DNA from: Telmatactis stephensoni
Lineage: Eukaryota > Cnidaria > Anthozoa > Actiniaria > Isophelliidae
Assembly (NCBI GenBank): GCA_029948255.1
Contig: JALIZF010001434.1
Coordinates: 186,001-250,000 of the forward strand
Reading direction: 5' to 3'
DNA: 64,000 nt
The translations under genes and the position numbers were made by a program. The notes under the pieces were generated by a model. The model searched no databases, had not been told where the DNA came from, and worked only from the letters and a program-made list of their open reading frames with translations. Numbering within the stretch: position 1 is the first letter of the stretch; each line of letters opens with the position of its first letter. This document shows positions 44,559 to 55,142 of this stretch, piece after piece.

Positions 44559-47500
44559 CTACAAAAGTTCGTATCTACAAATAGATGGGTTTTTCTGTCG
44601 ACATGTAAAGGTTTTCCATGCTCTTTCCGACCTCTTGACATTAACACAGCTAAAGTCTGGCTTAAACGAAGGTTCTTTGTTTAGCCATTTTCTGTAAGGT
44701 GACTTAACACCATCGACCCATTTAAAATGATTTCCTTTCCTTTTTCTTTTCTTTCTTTTCAGCACTAAACCTATCCAAAAATACTTCTTGTTGATGAATT
44801 TTTTGCTCAAAGTCAGTAGGAACTTGTTTTCGTTTTTGTTTTGAATTGATGTGAGGTTACTTCGCATTCGGCGACATTTTTTTTGTGCTTCATCCCATGA
44901 AAGATGTTCCGGTACAGCCATGAAGCAAGAAGATTCTAAACGTCTCCAATTTTCTCGACATGACCCTAATAACCGAAAAAATAATCATTTTAGCGTCAAA
45001 TAATCGAGACTGATAACATCATCTAGTTCTCGCGCTGGGCTAACGGGGCTAACGTGTTAGAACAGATGATCTAGAGATCATGCTATTACTCCGTTAGGGT
45101 AAATTTAGCTTTATAAAATACTTGAGATATAACGCGCGCGCTGATTGGCTGGCTACCATGTTTATATCAGAGGACAGAGACATGGCTCGCTCAAAAAACG
45201 TCGAAAATATTTTATAAAAGCAATATAAAACGATCGCTTATGTCTCTGTTCTTTGATATAAACACTCTGGAAGATGTAGAGCACTCGAAAAGCAAGAGAA
45301 ACACTCGGCTACGCCTCGTGTTCCTAATCTTGCTTTTCTCTTGCTCTACATCTTCCATCGTGTTTATATTACAGAACAGAGACATGCGCGCGCGTTTTAT
45401 ATTCCTTAAGTTAAAATGCGCGCATGGTGGTCATCGTGCATATTTCCTGATACAACCTCTACTAGGTTGCCCCTTGACTGATTGACTGAGGGGCAATCTC
45501 CCCCCCCCCCCCCCCAATTTTAACCCAAAAACATTATTTTGAAAACTTGTAACAGGTCCTTTGCAGGACCTGGTCACGTGTGACAAGACAGAGATATCAA
45601 CTCCTATGATAAAATGGACAGCAGCATTAGAAGAGCACCTTCAAATTATCATTTGTTATGAGTTTAAGTGTTTTTTTATTGAAATGGTTTAAGGATAATT
45701 TTTTTTTTGAAAACCTGATTTTTGAAAGGAATGTCATATTGCTAGGTTGCAAGTGACGTCACGGCAGCCATCTTGGATGAACTTCAACAAATGATTGATC
45801 ATTATCGTCGTTTGTTTGTTCATCCAACATGGCTACCGCTTTATTGTCTTTTGATTCCGAGGAATGGATGAAACCCAGCAATAGCTGACTAGAAATGGCT
45901 TGCCAATCAGTCATTTGTAAAGAAAAAAATGCGATTTCAAAAAAATTAAATCTTCTCCAATATACCGAAAAAGGCTCAAACTTGGTAAAAGTACTAATTT
46001 AAAGATTCTCTTTCTGAATATGTCGACCATTTTGTCATTACAGTTATATGACGTGTGTCGCGTCACTAGATTCTGCAAATGACCTATTCAGCACTTCATA
46101 AACAATTCATTCATTCCGTCTGCCGATAGCAACCTTTGCGTTACCTTGGATAGAGCCTCCAGTTCCTTTGTTGTTCATACAATCACTTGCTCCATGTGAA
46201 CACTGTAACACGGTAGATAAAAAAACATGACTGTGTCCGCGGTCTTACCTTCAGAACATTGAACTATAGTCAGTTATATAATAACTGGTATATTACGCGC
46301 GCTGCGATTGGTCTGTAACCATGTATGATTAAAATACACACCTGGCACGCATAGATGATGCCATCAATCTTACCGACGCGCTCTGATTGGTTGAAAATTT
46401 TCTATGAATAATGCTAACTAACTTATAAAATGTAATGGTAACCTTTATGACAACTATTGTTATAAAACGAGCTAGATAACTGCAGTTAAATGATCTGTTA
46501 AACGCGGCCAACAGATCTAGATGTTGCACATCTTGCATATATCGCTAAATTAAGGTGCGGTAATACAGACAAAATCATGCAACATTTCGCGCAACATTGT
46601 TGTGTTGCAAGTTGCAAAGTAATTGCTGATCGTACTAAGCTTCACTTTGCGTGCAACAAAACTTATTTGTTGCATGAAGTACGTAGAAGCACTTTCTACT
46701 AGTTTGCAACAAAGAACATTTGTTGTGCGCAGGGTGGTAATAAGAGCAACACTTCTTTATTGTTCAGTTGAACACCATGAAAGATGCAGGAGATTATATA
46801 TATTTGGGAATTCTACTATATTTGTAACGATTTTTTCCATGAAATTGTGCGTGTAATGAGTACACTAAATCACGAATTTTAGAATGACTGATTTTGTTCT
46901 GAATATTATGACATTTTCCACCTTTTTAAAGTACCGAGTAATTCTACTGAGACTTTTCTGTCTCGTTGATAAGTGATTCTACTCATTTATTTCAAATATT
47001 GTAATTATCGGCTACCAATTTGTGAACTGGAACATAATTTGATTGTAATGTTTACCTTAAAGGTGAAATCCATTTTTTTAAATTGACAAACCGGATGAAT
47101 ATTATCAAAAGCAACAACACCTTTGATGACATGTACTTACAGTAGGCTAACGTCTGCTAAAATACGAGCGCTCAAACAGCGCCCTCACTCGAAGGTTATA
47201 AGGTTTCTGCAAATCTTGTTATCAGTTTAAACAATAGCTGCTAATGACAAGTGTAAGAACTGAAATTTGACGTTTTGTTGGTGAAATAAATATATATTTA
47301 CATGCACAACAGTATTTACTTTAGGCGAAGAACTTATACAGCTGAGCAAATTTCTCTTATGATGATTTTTCTCTGAAAAATTCAGTTCTGATACGCGATG
47401 AAACAAAAAGACCGATAGATGTTGATCACTTTATTGATAGACGAAAGTGGGTCTTGTTGTTATAACTGAATATATTATAATAAATCTCTCTCAGTTTAGC

Positions 47501-48248
47501 TCAATAGGGTCTTCTAATAGACAAGTTTTGACTTTAAACATACTCAGTAATTTGAAGGAAAGTGCGCATGCGCTTGGCGGCAGGTGTAACTGAGGTGTTT
47601 TGGAGCAGGCTACATACGAGCAACTCGTAAAAAAAGCAATACCTGTTCGCTGATACCTCTATCAAATCCGACTATCTTATTGCACTACGAACTTACCAAT
47701 AAACAGCTACAAAATAACTATAAAATGTTGCTAACTGACTACTAGCTTTCGTGTAAATAAAAATTATGAAAAAACAATATTCTCAAAATAAGAATTTTCG
47801 TGAAATAGTTTAGTACCGAATATTTCTCGGTTTTTTTTTTCTACGTGAAAAAGAAACATTAACTTATAACTATAGATTGATTATTCACCATTAATATGTT
47901 AGTCCCGATGAAGTTTAGTTTTGAACTTACCTTGACATTGTGTTTGAGTTGCTGGAACACGAAACCAGTTGAATACAAAAGAGTTTTATCTCTCTCTTTG
48001 CTGAAGTCATCTTCACAGCGATAGAGCTCACATAGACCATTTGTAGTCTTGTATTCATAGCTATAGGAAACGCACTCTTGGTCTCTCTGACAGGCCATTA
48101 TACAACCTAGCCAGTCCTGTCCTCTGTATCGACGAACTAAGAACTTCTCGTCGGCAATTATATAGTTTTGAAAAGTGTTGGAGCAAGATAGCTCTAAAAA
48201 AGCCAACAAAACAACAAAAACGAGAGAAAAAAGAGACCAAATGTTCAT
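44559..48248 (-). CDS. Secreted PAN/apple plus C-type lectin-like protein
   Basis: Exons: 47931-48248, 46145-46202 and 44559-44965 (phases 0 and 1), 260 residues. Exon 1 codes a signal peptide (MNIWSLFSLVFVVLLAFLEL) and a PAN/apple-like module with CIMACQRDQECVSYSYEY and CELYRCEDDF. The 58-nt middle exon (acceptor TACCGTGTTACAG, donor GTAACGC) codes CSHGASDCMNNKGTGGSIQ, a short Cys linker too small for an ordinary ORF scan; its phase fits both neighbours. Exon 3 is a C-type lectin-like domain: CRENWRRLESSCF, LSWDEAQKKCRRMRSNLTSI, KYFWIGL, FKWVDG, CVNVKRS and a final CRQKNPSICRY. The usual calcium/sugar-binding EPN or QPD plus WND triplets are absent, so sugar binding is doubtful. A basic loop KRKKRKRKG replaces the usual loop before the WVDG strand. 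Secreted or surface recognition is the likely role. Confidence 0.8.
45111..45408. mobile_element. Foldback element with loop CACTCGGCTACGCCTCGTG, copy B (inverted)
   Basis: Reverse-oriented copy of 29225-29531. CGCGCTGATTGGCTGGCTAC lies at its left, the hairpin arms GATATAAACACTCTGGAAGA and TCTTCCATCGTGTTTATATT follow, and it ends CGCGCGCGTTTTATATTCC. It lies in the second intron of the PAN/lectin gene. Confidence 0.85.
45745..45890. repeat. Long-range inverted repeat, right arm
   Basis: GACGTCACGGCAGCCATCTT, CAACATGGCTACCGCTTTAT, GAATGGATGAAACCCAGC: the reverse complement of 43708-43855 with several differences. The lectin exon lies between the arms. Confidence 0.7.
46280..46400. repeat. 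Two CCAAT/CG-rich blocks in one orientation
   Basis: TATTACGCGCGCTGCGATTGG (46290) and CCGACGCGCTCTGATTGG (46372), both minus-strand versions of the CCAATCAG-CGCGC motif found in several other repeats here. Confidence 0.6.
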
Positions 48249-51125
48249 TTTAGTCACATTTGATGAAATCCTAGAGATGTGATGTGAACAAACCGAGCTA
48301 TGTTAACAGCTGGAAAGACTCGTCTTTGAGAGCAAAAACTCTTGATTTGGTTGAATGTAATCAGATAGAGAGTCAGTATCGATATAATTTATGATTCCAT
48401 CTCAAGCATAACCTTCCCACGAAGACCAATAGAGTTTAGGGAATGTTATTTCATCTGATTAATTTGACTCTACAAAATGTCATTTTCAATTTTTGGCTCG
48501 CGATCGTCTTGAGCGAGACAGAGTACACAAATCAATTGAATCTCTGAACGTAGGCTGATGAGGGATTCAAGATAAGAAAAGTTCTTACAATATCAATATT
48601 GCAGTTTTAATGGTCTCTTCGATCTCGTGATTTTGGAAATAGCTTCTGCGAAAATTTGATGTCATTGAGTGACAAGTTGGTAAATAACTACTGCGGACCG
48701 CGCCTACGGCGACAGGTCGGAAAAACGTTTGCCTCTCATTATAAAGACACCATAGGTCGTCCGTTTTTAAGCTCAATATTTTACATACAAGCCGTTTTAG
48801 ACACAAAGAAGAAAATATCAAATGATATCAAAATTTGGTACATGCGTTTCTGAGATATAATGCCCTGTACTTTGGGAGAGGTAACATTTTGATCGGCAGA
48901 AAAATCATTGTTTTAATGCGGAATATCCCAGCGAAACTTTTCTGTAACGTCACGAACATTTGTAAACTGAGAGCTAGCGAAAGTTTAGCAGTTACTGTTT
49001 TTCATGCTCTATTATCGGTTTATGAAAAATATATAAAAACAGTCGGTTAGCTGTTTTTCCGCTGTCCCTAGGCGGCACCACAAAAAGACTGCGAAAGCTT
49101 GCACCACGATAATTGAATAAAACAGCAATACGTTTTTGACGAATTTCCAATTTCAAGTCTTTAATTTAAATTTGTAATCAGTGACTCAGAGTTTTTAGTT
49201 AGCACCCGGCAGGTGGCAGGAATCAGTCATTATTAACAATTGCATGAAATTGGCGTCATGTTATTATCATTTAGCTAATATCAGTGACTGAATTTTTGGC
49301 CATTTCTAGCAGTTGAAAAATGACCGGAATTATTCTAGATAAAAGAAAAGCTCTGAAATGGTACCCCAATTTCAAATTTCAAAGTGTCAATAATTTTAAA
49401 TAAACAGTTTCCTCAAGCTTGCTCGCGCACGCGGTTTAACTGCTGTTGTTTTTAATTGACACCTAAAGCTCAAAATGTTTTTTTCTTAGACTGTCCATGG
49501 CCTGTTATAAGAAAAATTTCAACTTAGAATTTTGCTTTTCTGATGGACTTCTCGCGGGCAGCGGTTTCCAAAAGACTTTTAGTCGATATTTTGAAGCTTT
49601 GAGTGATCGTGTTCAAGTACAAAATGAATTATTTTCTGGTATATTTCGATGGTGAAAGAACTAAAGACAGTTGTTGTCACCGCCAGCATTCACAAAGTCG
49701 GCACTTTGTTTTCGCGCGCTTTGTCAATCGTGCAGTGTGGTGAGAATTTTGTGTTTAATCAACAAATTCGCGTTTAAACATTATGGCTATGTTATTAAAG
49801 AAATGGTTCACGCTTAGCGTGCGTCCATCGTGAAATGGATGCGCGCGTGAGATTGCTGAGCACGAAAGAAGGGTAAGACTAGTTGCACTAGGCGTGGCCG
49901 AGTCGCACTAGGCGTAGCCGTAGCAGGCCGTTCTTTAGCAACAAGAGCAACCACACTGTCGAGCCGACGAAAGGTCGTTTTTACACATTTTGTGCTTAGA
50001 AATCTGTGGTTTATGAAGTTTTGTGATGCCTGGTTATCTGGATAAGATTTTATAATTTAGGCGTTGAACTAGACCCTTATACCAAGGGTTTATGCACCAG
50101 GCATTTGACATCCCCCGCATATGTGCAGCATATGAGCATTAATTTCTCGAGAAAGAGTAACCTGTTCAGATTATTTGGCCTGCAGTGTTATTTATTTCTG
50201 TTTAAAATGCGAGCGCAATGCGCGAGCCACTCGCCGGTAGAAGTTGATGAGTCATGTAGACGTCTGTGTAGCCACTACTTTCAAATGGATATCCTATGCC
50301 TTTACAAGTTTCTTGAAGAACAGTTGATCACTTCACAAAGATTTGTGCTACATACTATTCCTAAACCATATATGTTAGTTCGCTCGGCGGAAATTGTGCA
50401 TGCATTGCAAATAAGTTTAGTCTTGGTCTCTCATAACAGTTCACTGAGATTCCAAATAGTCTTCATGCACATCACTAGTGACTTCTGTGCTTGCTCGATA
50501 TATTTTTTTAATGGCAGGTGAGAACTTGCATGATATTTTTTCACGGTTTAGGTGCTTGCTCGATATTTTTTGGGAATTTCCGACCTCCCCCTCCCCCCAT
50601 CAAATATCTAATGGTCTGTCCCTGAAGTACAATTTATCGCAGACGGTAAAGAATACGCTTATGCACATTTCTTGAAAACGTTTTACTAACGTGAGCGTTT
50701 TGGAAACTGGTTCAACATTTGTTGAGCAACATCAGTCGTACATCGATCGTTCAACGATGTCGGGTTGAACTGTGTATCGCTGGCTTTAAAATTAGTTTTA
50801 AATAGTATATGAGCAGAATATACAACGAACTCGAATACTTTTCTTATTCTAATTCGACAGTCATTTCTTTAAAAAGGTGATTAAAATAACAAAAATGTAT
50901 AAAAAATCCATTGCATGTACCGTTTCGTGCTGTATTGCATGTTGTCGAAATATCCATGACGTCCAGCATGACGTCATAAATGTCAAAATTGCGTAACTTA
51001 GGCACCAGTTTCCTCACGGCCTTGTATAGTATAAATAAGCTAGTATGTTGTAATTCCAACAGCATATACAAAACTCTAGGAGGGAAAAGACAACTATTTA
51101 TACGACGAAAAAAGAGATTTTAGCA
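48249..51125. other. Intergenic between divergent PAN/lectin and HIG1 genes
   Basis: No exon recognised. Around 49780-49940 there is a repeat fragment with GGATGCGCGCGTGAG and two units of CACTAGGCGTRGCCG, variants of the loop motif noted at 17593, 29225 and 45111. The rest is AT-rich single-copy-looking DNA. Confidence 0.45.
51022..51040 (+). promoter_or_regulatory. Possible TATA box of the HIG1 gene
   Basis: TTGTATAGTATAAATAAGC lies about 90 bases upstream of the HIG1 ATG. The spacing would allow a 5' UTR of about 60 bases. This is sequence resemblance only. Confidence 0.3.
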
Positions 51126-52929
51126 ATGGCCCCATCCAAGGCAAGTCAACTTAGTTCACAATGGCAAACAGCGTCAGAAAAGGAAACAGAAAGTGAGAAA
51201 TTCCTTCGAAAGAGTAAAGAACAACCGTTCATTCCAATCGGTAAGTTTCTCGATCCGGCTAGTGTTCGTTTGTGGAGGCATCCAGACCGTAAATTAGGCC
51301 ATTTTTATTGAACTTGTACACTGTTTATTCTAAATTCACATTAGAAATTCTATTGCATAAGTTATCACTGATTTCTCGTTCAAAGTCGAAAGCTAAAAAA
51401 TGTCGAAAGGCATCGAAAGGCATGCAACGACTGTTGGTAATCGATTATGCAATATTTACAGATGCATTAAAACCAGTATTCTGGATTTTGAATAATAATT
51501 TATCACTTTTTGCCTTGAGAGCTGCTACTGCACAAGTTACCCTTTTTCTTTTTAAATATTTTTTAATGAAAATTTCCTCATTTTGGTAAGGCTATTGAGA
51601 CATTCAGAGTGCTTCATTGCGAAGTTCCTGTATGTCGTCACGTATCGGCCATGCATCGATCGTGCAGTCTGTCACGTTGTCACCACCAGCGCAATTGGAA
51701 TCCCCTTATGTGTCAATTAAAAGACCATGACTTGGCAGTTTTTACATATATTAAAACACATCATTGGGCTTTCAATTATTTTAGCTTAACATGCCAAGGA
51801 CTTTCAGTTATCTTAGCTAGCTACCCTAGGGATTGGGAGCAAAATATTAGGAGTTGAGTATCTGAAAGGGGTACCATTTTCATTGAAAAAATATATAAAG
51901 AGGTTACCTTTTTTATCAAAAATAGTATATAAAAAGGAAAAGTTATTTTATAGCTCTGGATTAGGAGCAAGAGGTCTCTAGTTCAATCCCCAGTCCTGAT
52001 CTCTCGCATCCTTTTTTCCACTCCTTTCCATTCTGTGAAGCTTTAGAGCACTGATGGAGAGAGGGGGGGAGAGCAATGATGGAGAGAGGGGGGGGGGGAA
52101 TGAGTGCACTGTTGGCCTCAAGTTTATTAGTGTACAACTGTTACGAGCTACCGACATAAAATAAGGTTACTTTAACTTTACCTTTTATTGAGCCTCCCTG
52201 TATATGTTTGAGCATTCCCAGGTTTTCCATTTCATTTTTTCCATGGCTTATCAATAATTAACAAGCCAAGAATTAATTATTCTAGCAAATTAATCCCTAA
52301 ATTTCATTTCTAAGTTTTGAGTTTATAATCAAATTGGAAAATTATTCACAAACTTTATTTAAATAGTTGGGATTTGGAACAAAAACTAACAGAAGTATTG
52401 ACTGAAATAGGCAAAAGAAAATCTTATGGAACTATATAAGGCCTACTAATGTGTATCTCAATTATCCAGAATCTATAACTTCAGGGTTAAAAGGCACTCC
52501 TTACTTATACTTCCAATGTGGTATCTGTTTCATATACCTTCAGTGTGAAAAATTAAGGTACCTTTTTGGACAGAGCCTCCCTGTAAAATCAATCACAAGG
52601 AGAACTTTCAACCAAGGCACCCCCCCCCCCCCCCAACACACACACACAATTATATTACATTTTACTGTGCCCCATGTTTATTAATTGTATGAGATGTAGA
52701 GTCATGTAATGCTTAAAATCATTTTCAATTTCTTTGTCCAGGAATATTTGGTACTGTTGCAGCATGTGTGTGGGGAGCAATAGCCTACAAGAACAGAGGA
52801 CCAATGAGCACAAGCCGATACTTGATGAGACTACGAGTTATTGCACAAAGCTGTGTTGTAGGGTCTATTATGGTGGGTGTAGGACTTACGATGTTACAAG
52901 ACAGAAGTACAAAAGATTCAAAAAAATGA
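51126..52929 (+). CDS. HIGD1-like: HIG1-domain mitochondrial inner-membrane protein
   Basis: Exons 51126-51240 and 52742-52929 (phase 1), 100 residues. Exon 1 starts MAPSKASQLSSQWQTASEKE and ends in the conserved lead-in FLRKSKEQPFIPI. Exon 2 completes the HIG1 domain with two membrane hairpin helices (GIFGTVAACVWGAIAY and VVGSIMVGVGLTML) joined by the basic loop KNRGPMSTSRYLMRLRVIAQ. HIG1 proteins are hypoxia-induced or constitutive factors that bind cytochrome c oxidase or the bc1-oxidase supercomplex. The length and RKSKEQPF..P motif fit HIGD1A-type better than HIGD2. The single intron interrupts the domain right after the first conserved Pro-Ile. The intron carries a SINE at 51948-52182. 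Confidence 0.9.
51948..52182 (+). mobile_element. tRNA-derived SINE, copy C, in the HIG1 intron
   Basis: TATAGCTCTGGATTAGGAGC (box A region), AGTTCAATCCCC (box B), TTTCCATTCTGTGAAGCTTT, then two GCACTGATGGAGAGAGGGGG units and GGCCTCAAGT. Same family as 10774 and 36561. Confidence 0.6.
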
Positions 52930-54314
52930 AACACTTTGCAGAAGATGGCTAGAAAAGACTTTCAGGGCAGGTCCCGCTATTTTACAGCACAGAAAACTGT
53001 TGTAAATATTTGTATTTTAAAGTATGACAAAATTATTTAAAATGTGGTCATAAAAAGCAAATGATACTCCTTAGAATTTCAAAGACATTTTCAAAAATAT
53101 TATTTACTTTTTATGATAACTGGGTACAACAAATGTGTCAGTCCTCCAGAAATACTGTTATTCAAAGTTTACAAAACTTTAAATTCCACTAAGAAGGAAA
53201 TAGACAAGAACTATTATAGATTTCAAATTAAACAAGTATATTGATTTTGTCATTTTATATTGATCTTCAAAGAAGCAAATAATAATAATAAACAGACTGA
53301 ATAAATGGAATGAAAGCAATGTTGAGATTTGTACAATTACAATACAATACAATACGATGTCTTTATTTAGTACCACAATATTTACATTTTTATATGTTTA
53401 AAAGAAATATTTGATTGAAACAGGATTTTGGGTACAGGCCACCTACAATAACCATGTAAGGCTAACCAAGATAGGTGGCTTGCAATTTTTTGTTTTGCAT
53501 TGAAGCTTTATGGTCAATAACACACTGTAAATAATTAAATATCTTAACAAAGACAAAAACAAGAAAAGAAAGGCAATACAAATATACAAAAGAGAAAATA
53601 GCAAATGGTTTCATGCATATAGATAAATGAAGAGAATGGATCAAATACACTAGTAGAGTAGATACGACATGTATGATTTCATATATAATTATGAAATTAC
53701 ATATGAAATTGTATACACTTATTTCAAAAAAGGTTGTCATATGAGAGGCCTCGAGCTCACGGGCCTAAACTGAAAAGAAGTATGGGTAGTTAGTTACACA
53801 ACTAGTACTTCACTCTCTTTTCAGCCTTGGTCTTAATTTCTAACAAACAAATGAAGTTCTTTGGTGTATAAGGTCAGAGCAAGCTAGATTTGAATTGTGT
53901 AGATATTTGTGTGGTTTTATAGCTTTAGTAATTTCTACCCATGCTTCCTTTCAGGTGATTTGTGTATAGTCTCATGGCTTTTGTCTGACGATGTTTTTTG
54001 AAATAGGTGTATGTATCATTTCTTCATGACTTATGCACCAGTCAGTTAATCCTCTCAACCCCACTCCAGCCACCTCCTGGCCCAGGGACAGGGATTTTGT
54101 CCAGACCCTAATCAAAATTAAAGGCTTCAATGCCCCAATATTCTGGGTTAAAACTTTCAAGCCAATGGTCCTCACATGAGATTATCTCTATTAGTCAAAA
54201 GAGGTTTTTATAAACATATAGTGCCATTCTTTGTCTTGACTTATACAGGCTATATCTCCATTATGTCATTAATTAATTCATTCATTCATCTCCATTTTTT
54301 GCACGATATGGAGA
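52930..54314. other. 3' flank of the HIG1 gene; LINE tail on the minus strand
   Basis: Near 53335-53375, TACAATACAATACAATACGATGTC is the complement of a retroelement 3' end with an ATTGT tail. AATAAA at 53287-53292 could serve the HIG1 mRNA. Nothing else is recognised. Confidence 0.4.
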
Positions 54315-54592
54315 CATACAGTCATTCTCAAAAAGGTTGTCCAGATGAAAAGATGTTTAGTCGTTAAGAAACTAATTTGCATATATCAGATTTTCAATTT
54401 TCTGGTAGGAATTTCAATTCAAAGTACCAAAGTACATTGCATATTATAAATTGTGTATAATGGATTATAGTTTTGCAGCTAAAGGTAAAATTCTTGCCAG
54501 AAAATTGAAAATGTGATATATGCAAATATGTTTATTAATTAATGACTAAACGTCTTTACATCTGGACAACCTTTTTGAGGATGACTGTATAT
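54315..54592. mobile_element. TA-flanked MITE with CAGTCATTCTCAAAAAGGTT ends
   Basis: The left arm CAGTCATTCTCAAAAAGGTT continues GTCCAGATG. The right arm ends AACCTTTTTGAGGATGACTG, with TA on both sides. Inner arms TTTGCATATATCAGATTTTC and ATGTGATATATGCAAA also pair. Confidence 0.85.
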
Positions 54593-54714
54593 TACATACC
54601 TGTCACGTGACAGATACACTTTGTAAAAGTATACAATGGAAAACAATCAACAGTCTTGAGATGGATTATGTATTTTTAAGAACTGGCAGGTGATCAGCTC
54701 AAGGAAATTTTACT

Positions 54715-55142
54715 TTTACAAACATTCCTATTTCTGAGTTGTATTTTAATTAATTTCCTTCAACAATTCATCTAGCCACATCGTCGATAATACAATACAT
54801 CAGATACATGCAATCAGTTTATGAGCATATTTCCAACAGGGATTTTCGATACTAATCTACAATCAAAATGTACTGAAACGGTTAAAGATCTTAGAAAAAC
54901 TAATCCTAATAATCCTTGTTCTAAAATATATTCTAAAACAATTACGCGGATACTTAATTGTACACCGATTTCTGTTTAGGTGTATATAACAGCTACTAGT
55001 TCTTTTAGTATTAATAGACTATAAAGTATATGCTGATGGACAACGTTTATTAAGAGAACGGCCTGAATCAGATATGAAAATTAAGACTGACCTATAGTAA
55101 TATCCTACTTTTGACAGTCCGAAAGAACAATGTCAGACATTT
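54715..55142. repeat. Segmental duplication, unit 1 at locus A
   Basis: It shares TCTGAGTTGTATTTTNATTA, GTTTATGAGCATATTYCCAA, ATGYTGATGGACAACGTTT and GACAGTCCNAAAGAACAATG in order with 61420-61907. Divergence is moderate, so the duplication is not very recent. Confidence 0.75.

Noticed and set aside
50105..50521. 138-residue plus-strand frame
   Set aside because: No family resemblance and no second line of evidence.
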